In this document: positions 26,709 to 36,008 of the stretch, piece by piece
Numbering within the stretch: the stretch's first letter is position 1
How the letters are laid out: each line of letters opens with the position of its first letter
DNA from: Paenibacillaceae bacterium
GTDB lineage: Bacteria > Bacillota > Bacilli > Paenibacillales > Paenibacillaceae
Reading direction: 5' to 3'
Assembly (NCBI GenBank): GCA_900766135.1
Contig: CAAFUF010000015.1
Location: forward strand, 62,001 to 126,000
DNA length: 64,000 nucleotides
Notes under the pieces: model-generated
What the model was told of the DNA's origin: nothing
The model's database searches: none
The model's input: the letters and a program-made list of their open reading frames with translations, nothing else
Translations under genes and position numbers: made by a program

Positions 26709-28278
26709 CGACGAACCTTTGGTGCACCACCATCTGAGAACGGTGTCGGATTGGCGAACCCACGGCTTCGAGCTTTGCGGCGAAGCGTACGAGGGAGAAA
26801 CGGCGCTCCGGATGATCGAACGGATCCGGCCCCATATCGTCATCCTGGACGTGAACATGCAAGGGATGAACGGCGTGGAACTGAACCGGACGATCCGGGA
26901 GCGGTATCCCTTCGCCAAGACGATCATGCTCAGCAGTTATGACGATTACGACTATGTTCGCGATTGCTTGAGGAACGGGGCCGTCGATTACTTGCTCAAG
27001 CACCGCCTTGACGGCGACGGGCTGATGGGCGCACTGAACAAAGCGGTCCGCGAGATGGAAGAACGCCGCGAAGAACCAAGTCCCGAGACCGGCAGCGTCT
27101 CAGACATCCGTCAGTTCTTCGCCCGGACGTTGGGAGGGAACTCCGAGGCGGCAGGGGAACTGGAAGCCTATGTCCGTCAGAAAGGTCTGTTTGCGGAGTC
27201 GGTGTGTTATGTCGCGGCGGCGCTGCAAATCTCCTCCTTCCTGCTGCTTACGGAAGCCCGCAGCGACGTGCAAACGAACCGCCTGGTGCAGCAGGCCGTG
27301 GATATGATGCAGAGAAACCTGGGCGACGTGCCGGAACGGACGGCCGCATACGTGGAGAACGGTCGGATCGCCGTCCTGTTTGCATTCAAAGAGCGCAGCG
27401 AACAGGCCGCCGCGAGCGAAGCGGAACGGCGGATGAGTCATCTCCGCCACTCGCTGGAGCTGTATTTGAACCTGAAATGCACCTACGCCGTCGGTCACGT
27501 CTGCGCCAGCCTGTCCCGGCTTGAATCAAGCTACCGCACCGCCGAACGGGCTCTCGACGCTACCTCGTCCCCGCCGCCCGTCGGCCTGCGCACCGAACGC
27601 TTGTCCTTAACCATCGAAGAGCAGAAGCAGCTTCTCCTGTCGCTGGAAAATCTGGACAGGGAAGGCGTCGGGAAGGTAATCTCCTCCGCGTTTGACGGCC
27701 TCCACCGTCAGCCGGTCCATGCCCAAGCGGTACAGATGATCGTTCGCGAGCTGCTGTCCATCGGCGAGAAGGCGATGCAGAAATGGGTTCCTTTCTCCGG
27801 AGACGACGATACGGCCGGAGGACTCGCTCCGCGAGAAGATCTGGGCCGGATCGGCAGCGTCGACGAATTGGAACGTTGGCTCCAGGCTTATTACGAGGAG
27901 CTGCTTGACCGGTTGAAGCGGGCGCGTGCGGCCGGTCACCATTCGCAACATGTTTCGCAAGCGATCCTGCTGATCCTTGAGAAATATCCAAGCTATATCA
28001 CGTTGGAGCTTGCGGCGGGAGCCATCGGACTCCATCCCTCGTATCTCAGCCGGATTTTCAAAGAGGAGACGGGGATGACGTTTTCGGAATACGTGAACCG
28101 GGTTCGGATCGACGCCAGTCGCAAGCTGTTGGAAAGCGGCAGGTATTCGGTCAAGCAGGTGAGCGTGCAGGTGGGATTCAGCACTTATAACTATTTTTTC
28201 AAAGTGTTCAAGGAGTGGACCGGCATGACCCCCCAAGCCTACGTGCAGAAAATCAGGCCTTCTCATACTGTCAAATAA
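26686..28278 (+). CDS. YesN-type response regulator with AraC output domain
   Basis: The 530-residue protein has a receiver domain (about 1-125) with the acidic pair DDEP at the start and phosphorylatable Asp55 in ILDVNMQGMNG, a variable middle region, and an AraC DNA-binding domain (about 430-530) with LHPSYLSRIFKEETGMTFSEYV. The start inside the kinase gene at 26686 places the receiver fold correctly; longer in-frame reading would add 43 unrelated residues. It is the cognate partner of the kinase and probably activates the promoter at 28328-28333. Confidence 0.92.
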   Translation: MYQVLLVDDEPLVHHHLRTVSDWRTHGFELCGEAYEGETALRMIERIRPHIVILDVNMQGMNGVELNRTIRERYPFAKTIMLSSYDDYDYVRDCLRNGAVDYLLKHRLDGDGLMGALNKAVREMEERREEPSPETGSVSDIRQFFARTLGGNSEAAGELEAYVRQKGLFAESVCYVAAALQISSFLLLTEARSDVQTNRLVQQAVDMMQRNLGDVPERTAAYVENGRIAVLFAFKERSEQAAASEAERRMSHLRHSLELYLNLKCTYAVGHVCASLSRLESSYRTAERALDATSSPPPVGLRTERLSLTIEEQKQLLLSLENLDREGVGKVISSAFDGLHRQPVHAQAVQMIVRELLSIGEKAMQKWVPFSGDDDTAGGLAPREDLGRIGSVDELERWLQAYYEELLDRLKRARAAGHHSQHVSQAILLILEKYPSYITLELAAGAIGLHPSYLSRIFKEETGMTFSEYVNRVRIDASRKLLESGRYSVKQVSVQVGFSTYNYFFKVFKEWTGMTPQAYVQKIRPSHTVK

Positions 28279-28327
28279 GTGGAGTATGTGGTCATAATTG
28301 TGGAATTTGGCGCCCGTGCGGATCGAA

Positions 28328-28360
28328 TATAATGAATTCACACCAAGGTAAACGCTTACA
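28328..28360 (+). promoter_or_regulatory. Promoter -10 box and cre site before the LplABC-type operon
   Basis: TATAAT at 28328-28333 is a perfect -10 box but no proper -35 box is found 16-18 bp upstream, fitting activation by the YesN protein just before it. GGTAAACGCTTACA at 28347-28360 is a near-perfect cre site placed just after the expected transcription start, where CcpA acts as a block. The operon should therefore need inducer and be repressed on glucose. Confidence 0.6.
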
Positions 28361-28402
28361 GGAATCGATGTTGTGCCATTTACGAAGGAGGTCATGCAAA
28401 AG

Positions 28403-29968
28403 ATGCGAAAACATTGGGGAAAAACGATCAGCACGGTGCTGATTGCCGCATTGGTGCTGGGGGGATGCGGCTCCGGCTCCGGCGCGAACAAAACCGCTTC
28501 CGAAGGAGGCGGAGTATCCGAGGTCAGCAAAGACGGATTTCCGATCGTGCAGGAACCGGTCAAACTGAAGGCGTTTACCCGGATCGCACCCGTTAACGGG
28601 CCGTTTAAGGACATGCCGGTATTTCAGGATTACGAGAAAATGAGCAATGTCCAAATGGAGTTCATCGAATCTCCGACCGACGGTTTTGCCGAGAAAAAGA
28701 ATCTGCTGTTCGCATCCAACGAGTTGCCGGACATCATGTACCGCTCCGCGATCACGCCGCTTGAAGCGGTTCGCTACGGAGCTGGCGGCCAATTGATTCC
28801 GCTGGAAAACTTGATCGAAGAATATGCTCCGAATCTTAAGAAACTGATGGAGGAATACCCGGAAATCCGCGCATCGATCACTACGCCGGAGGGGCATATC
28901 TACACGATTCCAGGGATTGTTACGCTGGATTCGGCCCGGACGGACAAGAGATGGATCAATACGGCCTGGCTGGAGAAGTTGAACCTGAAAGTGCCGGAAA
29001 CGCTGGATGAACTGTACAATGTCCTGGTGGCCTTCCGGGATCAGGACCCGAACGGAAACGGAAAGCAGGACGAAATTCCGCTCACGGCCCGCACCGGCCT
29101 CCCGATCGTGGTTGCGATGAGCGGTTCGTATGGACTCGACCAGCAGTTCGGCTACAACGTGAATATCGTCGACGGCAAGGTTGAAATCTGGATGGGGAAC
29201 GAGCGCAATAAAGAAATGCTGATGTTCCTGAACAAGCTGTACCAAGAGAATCTGCTGGATCATGAAGTATTCTCCCATACAGAAGCGCAGTATCTGGCTA
29301 AACAAGGTTCGGGAAATACGGGAGTGTTCTTTGACCAGACCAACAACAACTTCCTGCCGATAGCCGACCAGTATACAGGGATTGCTCCGTTTGAAGGACC
29401 GCACGGCGACCGTCTTCAAAGCCAGGGAGCCCCGGTTCCGCGTGACCAAGGGGCGTTCGCCATTACTTCGGTCAATAAATATCCGGAAGTGTCCATGCGC
29501 TGGATCGACTATTTCTATAGCGATGAAGGCTCGACGCTGTTGAGATTTGGACGGGAAGGCGAGCACTATGAATTGGTCGATGGTATTCCGACCTATAAGC
29601 CGGAATTCTCTACAGCCGAGACGCAGCCGAAGCTTACTCCGTATGCCGGTGGAGGCGCGCCTCACCTGATCAGCGATTATGTCGCTTCCTACATTAATCC
29701 TCCGCAAGTGCAAGAGGCTCAGAAGGCGCTGGATCCTTACATGCCGCAAATCCGTTATGCTGCACCGATGTTCGACGAGGAAACGGCCCAAAAGGTGAAT
29801 GTGCTCCGCAACGATATCGACAAGTATTATGAAGAGCAAAGCACCAAATTTATCGCAGGGGCTTTGAGCTTCGACAAGTGGGAAGAGTTCCAATCCACGT
29901 TGAAAAAAATGAACATTGAAGAGCTTCAGCAAATTTATCAAGACGCCTATGACAAAATGGCTAAATAA
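28403..29968 (+). CDS. LplA-type extracellular solute-binding lipoprotein
   Basis: The 521-residue lipoprotein has the signal peptide WGKTISTVLIAALVLGGC with its lipobox Cys, then a low-complexity Gly/Ser linker. The stretch DPNGNGKQDEIPL is a marker of LplA-like binding proteins in Paenibacillus and Bacillus. The start at 28403 has GGAGG 11 bases upstream; the ATG at 28394 is only 2 bases from it. It heads an operon with two permeases and two glycosidases, so it should bind an arabinose- or galactose-containing oligosaccharide. No ATPase gene is nearby. Confidence 0.91.
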   Translation: MRKHWGKTISTVLIAALVLGGCGSGSGANKTASEGGGVSEVSKDGFPIVQEPVKLKAFTRIAPVNGPFKDMPVFQDYEKMSNVQMEFIESPTDGFAEKKNLLFASNELPDIMYRSAITPLEAVRYGAGGQLIPLENLIEEYAPNLKKLMEEYPEIRASITTPEGHIYTIPGIVTLDSARTDKRWINTAWLEKLNLKVPETLDELYNVLVAFRDQDPNGNGKQDEIPLTARTGLPIVVAMSGSYGLDQQFGYNVNIVDGKVEIWMGNERNKEMLMFLNKLYQENLLDHEVFSHTEAQYLAKQGSGNTGVFFDQTNNNFLPIADQYTGIAPFEGPHGDRLQSQGAPVPRDQGAFAITSVNKYPEVSMRWIDYFYSDEGSTLLRFGREGEHYELVDGIPTYKPEFSTAETQPKLTPYAGGGAPHLISDYVASYINPPQVQEAQKALDPYMPQIRYAAPMFDEETAQKVNVLRNDIDKYYEEQSTKFIAGALSFDKWEEFQSTLKKMNIEELQQIYQDAYDKMAK

Positions 29969-30003
29969 AGGCAGATCCTCGAGTGGGATAGGAGTGGATG
30001 TTC

Positions 30004-30963
30004 ATGAAGAACGCAGAAATCCATGAGACTGCCGCGGCGCCCCGGTTCCGAACGGAACGGGGCAGCCGCCTCATCAAGCAGGTCGCAAAGAGATACGATT
30101 TATATCTCATGCTGCTGTTGCCGATCGCATGGTATTTGCTGTTCCATTACGGGCCCTTATACGGGCTGCAGATCGCTTTCAAAAATTTCAATCCGGGCAA
30201 GGGGATTCTGGGCAGCAGTTGGGTTGGTTTCGAGCATTTTCAGCGGTTTTTCGATTCGTATTACTTTTGGAGATTGCTCTGGAACACGCTCTCCATCAAT
30301 CTGTTTTCCCTGATCCTTGCGTTCCCGATTCCGATCTTGCTTGCCCTTCTCATTAATGAGATTCGAAGCAAAACCTACAGCAAGCTGCTGCAGAACATCA
30401 CCTATATTCCGCACTTCATTTCGGTTGTCGTTATCGTAGGGATATTAACCGTCCTTCTGTCCACGAACGGCCCGATCAATATGCTGATCCAAGCTTTGGG
30501 CGGATCGGAAATCCGCTTCATGGAATCGGCCGGATGGTTCAAGACCATCTTTATCGGCTCGAACATCTGGCAGAATATGGGCTGGCAATCCATTATATAC
30601 ATCGCGGCGCTGAGCGGAATCAATCCGCAACTGTACGAAGCGGCCAAGATGGACGGCGCATCGCGAATGCGGCGAATTTGGCACGTCTCTCTCCCGGGCA
30701 TCGTTCCCGTCATCGTCATCTTGCTTATTTTGGATATTGGGCAATTCATGAACATCGGTTTCGAGAAAATATTGCTCATGCAAAACAACCTGAATCTCGA
30801 AGCGAGCGACGTTATTTCCACGTTTGTGTATACGACGGGGATATTGAAGGGGGAATACAGCTACACGGCGGCCATCGGGCTCTTCAATTCCTTGATCAAC
30901 CTGACCTTGCTGCTGCTGGTAAACCGGTTCGCGCGCAAAACGTCGGAGACGAGCCTTTGGTAA
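30004..30963 (+). CDS. LplB-type sugar ABC permease
   Basis: This 319-residue permease begins after a 35-residue cytoplasmic lead with LMLLLPIAWYLLFHYGPLYG, a typical LplB-type start. It has about six helices and the EAA loop EAAKMDGASRMRRIWHVSLPGI. GGAG at 29991-29994 stands 9 bases from the ATG at 30004 and only 3 bases from the ATG at 29998, so I take 30004. It lies in the operon with the LplA-like protein and the partner permease. Confidence 0.9.
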   Translation: MKNAEIHETAAAPRFRTERGSRLIKQVAKRYDLYLMLLLPIAWYLLFHYGPLYGLQIAFKNFNPGKGILGSSWVGFEHFQRFFDSYYFWRLLWNTLSINLFSLILAFPIPILLALLINEIRSKTYSKLLQNITYIPHFISVVVIVGILTVLLSTNGPINMLIQALGGSEIRFMESAGWFKTIFIGSNIWQNMGWQSIIYIAALSGINPQLYEAAKMDGASRMRRIWHVSLPGIVPVIVILLILDIGQFMNIGFEKILLMQNNLNLEASDVISTFVYTTGILKGEYSYTAAIGLFNSLINLTLLLLVNRFARKTSETSLW

Positions 30964-30978
30964 TGGAGGGGACGAAGT

Positions 30979-31875
30979 ATGGCTAAAGAGGTTGTTGCGA
31001 AAGGTCCATCGGACGAACGTTGGTTCGATGTTATTGTATATTTGATCGCTGCGGTGATCATTATGATCGTGCTTTATCCTTTGTTATTTGTGGTTAGCGC
31101 ATCGTTCAGCGACCCTGCCAGGGTGCTAGGCGGAGAGGTGTGGTTGCTTCCGAAGGGCCCCACCCTTGAAGCTTATAACAATATTTTGCACAATGATCAG
31201 ATTTGGATCGGCTACCGGAACTCCATTCTCTACACTGTCGTCGGCACGCTGATCAATATTACGATGACCCTTTTGGCGGCATACCCGCTATCACGGCCGG
31301 ATTTGCCGGGACGCAAAGGGCTGATGCTGATCATTACCCTGACGATGTTCTTCAGCGGCGGGCTGATTCCGAGCTACCTGCTCGTCAAGAGTCTCGGAAT
31401 GGTCGATACGATGTGGGCCCTGATCATTCCGGGGGCGATCTCCACTTACAATCTGATCGTCATGAGAACGTATTTCCAATCCAGCATCCCTTGGGAACTG
31501 CAGGAAGCGGCGCATATCGACGGCTGCTCCAATTGGCGTTTGCTGATCAGCATCATCCTGCCGTTGTCCAAGCCGATATTGGCGGTGATGGTCTTGTTCT
31601 ATGCGGTTGGTCATTGGAATGCATTCTTTAATGCGCTGATCTATATTCGCAGCGAGCACCTTTACCCGCTCCAACTGATCCTGCGGGAAATTTTGATGAT
31701 CAGCCAGTCTGCGGGCGTCGATGGCGGCAACGTCGGGATGGAGGAGAAAATTCTTCTCTCCGAAAGCATTAAATATGCGGTGATTATTGTTTCCAGTCTG
31801 CCGGTTTTGGTCATGTACCCGTTTGTACAGCGGCATTTTGTCAAAGGCGTCATGATCGGCTCGATTAAAGGATAA
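30979..31875 (+). CDS. LplC-type sugar ABC permease
   Basis: A 298-residue permease with about six helices, starting with DVIVYLIAAVIIMIVLYPLLFVVSASFSDP, the hallmark of the LplC/YtcP group. The EAA loop is EAAHIDGCSNWRLLISIILPL. GGAGGGG precedes the ATG at 30979 by about 8 bases. It pairs with the preceding permease and is followed after 23 bp by the arabinofuranosidase gene. Confidence 0.9.
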   Translation: MAKEVVAKGPSDERWFDVIVYLIAAVIIMIVLYPLLFVVSASFSDPARVLGGEVWLLPKGPTLEAYNNILHNDQIWIGYRNSILYTVVGTLINITMTLLAAYPLSRPDLPGRKGLMLIITLTMFFSGGLIPSYLLVKSLGMVDTMWALIIPGAISTYNLIVMRTYFQSSIPWELQEAAHIDGCSNWRLLISIILPLSKPILAVMVLFYAVGHWNAFFNALIYIRSEHLYPLQLILREILMISQSAGVDGGNVGMEEKILLSESIKYAVIIVSSLPVLVMYPFVQRHFVKGVMIGSIKG

Positions 31876-31898
31876 GCGCGAACGGAGGTAAACCATAG

Positions 31899-33911
31899 AT
31901 GAATAAAGCAACGATTACCATCGACGGCAGCCAGTCGAACGGGCATCGGATTAACCCCTACTTGTTTGGACATTTCGTTGAAGACATCCGGGATCATATG
32001 GAAGCGATGCTGGCTTTTCCGCTGAAAGACATGGACTTTGAGAGCGAAGCGGAAGGGAAGGCCGAGGTGTCGGGGCGATGGTATCCCTATACGAACGGAC
32101 GTAATACGAAATATGCCCTGGAGGCTCCGGCGCCAAAGCACTCGGGACGCGCTCAGCGCATTCGGATTCTGAGCGATGATGAGGCTTACGCTGGGATCGC
32201 TCAGCAGCTCGCGCTTAAAGGGCCGATCCGTTATTCGGTCAAGCTGGTCGCCAGGGCTTCGGTTGAGATTAGCTATGTCATTGTCGAGGCTGTGGACCGG
32301 CTTCGTCAGGAACGCTTGGGCCTGGAACGAATTGAGCTGGACAGCCACAATTGGCGGGAATATGAGGTCATGTTGGCCATCAGCAGGGATTGCGCCGATG
32401 CGGAATTCCGCATTTACGTGCCTGCCGAGCATCCAAGATGGCAAGATAGCGTGTCTACCGGCATGCTCTGGATCGACCATATCTCCTTGTTGCCGGAGGA
32501 CCATATCGGCTTCGTGAAGCGGGAAGTGGTCGAAATGGCGAGGGATTTGAACGCCGGGATGATGAGGTTGGCCGGCAACTATATCAGTGCATACCATTTT
32601 GAACATGGCATCGGACCGGTGCTTGAACGCCCGGTCATGTATAACGAGGCGTGGGGAGGCTGGACGAGCAAATATTTCGGTACGGATGAATTCATCCGGT
32701 TCTGCCGGGAGCTGCAGGTCGAACCGCTGATCTGCGTGAATGACGGCTCCGGAACGCCAGAGGAAGCTGCGCAGTGGGTTGAATATTGCAATGGAGGCGC
32801 CGATACCCCAATGGGTGCGATTCGCGCAGCCAATGGACACCCTGAACCCTACAACGTGAAGTATTGGGAGATCGGCAACGAGGTGTGGGGCGCTTGGCAG
32901 GTCGGGACGTGTACTGCCGACGAATTCGCTCGGCGAACCGTAACCTTCATCGAAGCCATGAAGGCGACCGACCGTGGGATTGTGATTTTAGCCTGCGGAC
33001 ATACCGATCCGGACTGGAACAAGGCGGTGCTTGAAATTGCGGGAGAGCGGATCGATTACCTGACCCTTCACTTGTATCATGGGTATAACCGCTTTGCGAT
33101 GGACCGCAGCACGCCGGCGGAAGAGCGTTATAAAGCGATCGCCAGCTTCCCGGAATGGACAAGACATAATATCGGGAAGACGAGAGAACAAATCTTGTCT
33201 AATCCGAAACACAGCCATGTGAAGCTGGCGATAACCGAATATAACACGATGTACTATCCCAATAACGTCAGAAAAGGAGTGCCGGAAGAGCATACGCTGG
33301 GCGCAGCGGTTGCCAATGCTGCCAATCTGAACGAAATGCTGCGTGCAAGCGATTTGGTGCACATCGGCAGCTTCTCCGATTTGGTCAACGGCTGGCTTGG
33401 GGGATGCATCCGGGTTGGCGATCATTACGCTGACCAATATTGCGGCAAACTGCCGGGCTGGAGCGGGCATCCGCTCACCGTTTACGGAACCCCGACTTAT
33501 GAAGTGATGAAGCTTTATGCCGGACGGAAAATCACGCGATTGCTGCCTGTGCGTACCGAATGCGGTACCTTCTCCGTTCAATCGAACAAGCCGGCCCCGA
33601 TCAAGCTGGATGCGCTCCCGGATCTGGATGTCGTTGCCTGTACGAATGAAGAGGGCGGCGTGATCACGGTCTTTATCGTTAACCGGAGCTTTCATGAAGT
33701 GACGGCGACCCTTGATTTGCACAAGCTTGAAGTTTCCGAAGGAACGCTCCTTCATGTCATTACGGGAGATTCCGCTCAAGACTTGAATACCGTGTTCGAG
33801 CCGAATCGGATCGCCAGCCAAATGAGCGTCGTACCGGCCGAGACATGGAAGACCGGATATCCTCTTCGTCCGTCGTCCATATATGCATTGGAAATGAGAA
33901 CGAACCCGTAA
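31899..33911 (+). CDS. GH51-type alpha-L-arabinofuranosidase
   Basis: The 670-residue protein has the GH51 layout: an N-terminal region with a carbohydrate-binding-like fold, a catalytic barrel and a C-terminal beta domain. The acid/base is Glu328 in WEIGNEVWG and the nucleophile is Glu447 in AITEYNTMY. AGNYISAYHFEHGIGP matches the conserved GH51 substrate loop. There is no signal peptide, so it removes arabinofuranose from oligosaccharides after uptake. GGAGG lies 10 bases before the ATG. Its neighbours are the importer upstream and a GH2 enzyme 14 bp downstream, which points to arabinan or arabinogalactan fragments. Confidence 0.87.
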   Translation: MNKATITIDGSQSNGHRINPYLFGHFVEDIRDHMEAMLAFPLKDMDFESEAEGKAEVSGRWYPYTNGRNTKYALEAPAPKHSGRAQRIRILSDDEAYAGIAQQLALKGPIRYSVKLVARASVEISYVIVEAVDRLRQERLGLERIELDSHNWREYEVMLAISRDCADAEFRIYVPAEHPRWQDSVSTGMLWIDHISLLPEDHIGFVKREVVEMARDLNAGMMRLAGNYISAYHFEHGIGPVLERPVMYNEAWGGWTSKYFGTDEFIRFCRELQVEPLICVNDGSGTPEEAAQWVEYCNGGADTPMGAIRAANGHPEPYNVKYWEIGNEVWGAWQVGTCTADEFARRTVTFIEAMKATDRGIVILACGHTDPDWNKAVLEIAGERIDYLTLHLYHGYNRFAMDRSTPAEERYKAIASFPEWTRHNIGKTREQILSNPKHSHVKLAITEYNTMYYPNNVRKGVPEEHTLGAAVANAANLNEMLRASDLVHIGSFSDLVNGWLGGCIRVGDHYADQYCGKLPGWSGHPLTVYGTPTYEVMKLYAGRKITRLLPVRTECGTFSVQSNKPAPIKLDALPDLDVVACTNEEGGVITVFIVNRSFHEVTATLDLHKLEVSEGTLLHVITGDSAQDLNTVFEPNRIASQMSVVPAETWKTGYPLRPSSIYALEMRTNP

Positions 33912-33925
33912 ACAGGAGGCATCAC

Positions 33926-35692
33926 ATGACTACCAAAGGTTATATCAAAGATTATCCGAGGCCCCAGTTCGTCCGAAACGAATGGATGAACCTGAACGGC
34001 GAATGGGACTTCCGCTTCGACGATCAGAATGTCGGCGAAGCCGAAAAGTGGCAGAAGCAGCTGGCGGGAACGCATAAAATTAAGGTTCCGTTTACGTACG
34101 AAACCGAGGCCAGCGGCATCGGCCTGGAGGAATTCCATGCGCGGGTGTGGTACAGCAAGAGCGTGCCGATCCCGAAGGAAGCGGCTGGAAAGCGAGTCAT
34201 CTTGCACTTTCAGGCGGTGGATTATATCGCCAAGGTATGGGTGAACGGGGAGTCGGCGGGCGGACACCAGGGGGCCTATGCCGCATTTTCCCTAGATATC
34301 ACGCCCTACCTGGTCTTTGGTGCGGATAATGTGATCACGCTCAAGGCAGAGGACAGCAACGACTGCACCCAACCCCGGGGCAAACAGCGTTGGACGAAAG
34401 ATAACTTCGAGTGCTTTTATGTTCAGAGTACGGGCATTTGGCAGACGGTCTGGCTGGAATACGTGGAGGAGCAACGGCTGGATACGGTAAAAATCACGCC
34501 TGATCTCGATCATGCCCGAGTGTCGTTTGATTACCGGGTGCATGGTCTTGAGACCAGGGCGGGGAGCTTGAGGCTCGAAGCTATCGTGACCCTGAAGGAT
34601 CAACATGTCAAGACGGTTAGCCTGGCGGTCGATCGGCCTCGCTTCAGCGTGGAAGTCGATCTGGTGCATGAAGCGAATGGGCCATGGAAAAGATCGTTTT
34701 GGTCCCCTGCTCAACCGAATTTATATGATGTGGAATTCGTGCTGTACTTGGACGAGGTCGTCGTTGACCGCGTGTTCTCCTATTTTGGCATGAGAAAGAT
34801 ATCGATCGAAAAGGGCAAGGTCCTGCTCAACAATGTGCCGATCTATCAGAGACTCATGTTGGATCAAGGGTACTGGCCGGAGAGTCACCTGACTCCGCCA
34901 AGCGAGGAGGCGCTTATTGCCGATATTGACTACATGCTGGAAATGGGCTACAACGGCGTGCGTAAGCATATGAAAATCGAAGATGCCCGCTTCCTGTATT
35001 GGTGCGACGTCAAAGGGCTCTTGGTATGGTCGGAGATGGCGGCAACGTTTGAATTTCATGATGATGCGGTAGAGAACTTCACCAAGGAATGGCTGGAAAT
35101 CGTACACCAACAATATAACCATCCGAGCATTATCACCTGGGTGCCATTTAATGAGTCCTGGGGAGTTCCCTACATTCGGCACGATCAGAAACAGCAGAAA
35201 TTTACGGAAACCATCTACCATCTGACCAAGTCCATTGACCCGTACCGGCCGGTCATTACGAATGACGGCTGGGAGCATACGGTTTCCGATATTATTACGC
35301 TGCACGATTATGTTGAGACAGGAGAGGGCTTCCTGAAACGGTATGCGGGGAACAAGGACGCCATCGTCAACAAGGAAACGACCTGCAACCAATGGAAATA
35401 CGCATTGGCCGATGGATATGAGTACAAAGGTCAACCGATCATGATTACCGAATTCGGCGGGATTGCTTTCGAGTCGGAGAACGGCTGGGGGTATGGACAT
35501 CAGGTTCGGACGGACGAAGAGTTCTTGAGCCGTTTCGAAGGTTTGATTCGGGCGATCAAAAGCGTCGACTATATTTGCGGCTTTTGCTATACGCAGCTAA
35601 CCGATGTGCAGCAAGAAATCAACGGGCTGTTGACGGAGGAACGGAAACCGAAGTTCCCGATGGGCAGAATCAAGGAAATTAATTTAGCTTGA
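33926..35692 (+). CDS. GH2-family glycosidase (beta-galactosidase-like)
   Basis: This 588-residue protein has the GH2 order: sugar-binding jelly roll (about 1-165), immunoglobulin-like domain, then the catalytic barrel. The acid/base is Glu410 in VPFNESWG and the nucleophile is Glu509 in MITEFGG. It is shorter than LacZ and closer to compact intracellular GH2 enzymes; beta-galactosidase, beta-glucuronidase or another activity cannot be separated by eye. No signal peptide is present. CAGGAGG precedes the ATG at 33926. It is the last gene of the operon, followed by a terminator. Confidence 0.87.
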   Translation: MTTKGYIKDYPRPQFVRNEWMNLNGEWDFRFDDQNVGEAEKWQKQLAGTHKIKVPFTYETEASGIGLEEFHARVWYSKSVPIPKEAAGKRVILHFQAVDYIAKVWVNGESAGGHQGAYAAFSLDITPYLVFGADNVITLKAEDSNDCTQPRGKQRWTKDNFECFYVQSTGIWQTVWLEYVEEQRLDTVKITPDLDHARVSFDYRVHGLETRAGSLRLEAIVTLKDQHVKTVSLAVDRPRFSVEVDLVHEANGPWKRSFWSPAQPNLYDVEFVLYLDEVVVDRVFSYFGMRKISIEKGKVLLNNVPIYQRLMLDQGYWPESHLTPPSEEALIADIDYMLEMGYNGVRKHMKIEDARFLYWCDVKGLLVWSEMAATFEFHDDAVENFTKEWLEIVHQQYNHPSIITWVPFNESWGVPYIRHDQKQQKFTETIYHLTKSIDPYRPVITNDGWEHTVSDIITLHDYVETGEGFLKRYAGNKDAIVNKETTCNQWKYALADGYEYKGQPIMITEFGGIAFESENGWGYGHQVRTDEEFLSRFEGLIRAIKSVDYICGFCYTQLTDVQQEINGLLTEERKPKFPMGRIKEINLA

Positions 35693-35711
35693 TTGCATCG
35701 AGCGGAGGAAG

Positions 35712-35742
35712 GGACCGACCGGTAACGGGTTGGTCCTTTTTT
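35712..35742 (+). terminator. Intrinsic terminator of the arabinoside operon
   Basis: GGACCGACC (35712-35720) pairs with GGTTGGTCC (35728-35736) with one G-T wobble, followed by six T. It lies 20 bp after the GH2 stop codon. Confidence 0.9.
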
Positions 35743-35814
35743 ACTTGTTGACTCCTCGAAGAATAAATGATATTATATATTTCGTTGCTGCAAAACAATG
35801 CATCAACCGAAAAC

Positions 35815-35899
<85 letters not shown>

Positions 35900-36008
35900 T
35901 CACTTAAATCTTTGCAGGTTCTCGGATGAGCTCATCGCCGCCGGGAACCTGTTTTTGCATCGTCATCAAAATCATGCGCTTCATGGTTCGATGAAGCAGG
36001 GGGAAGGC

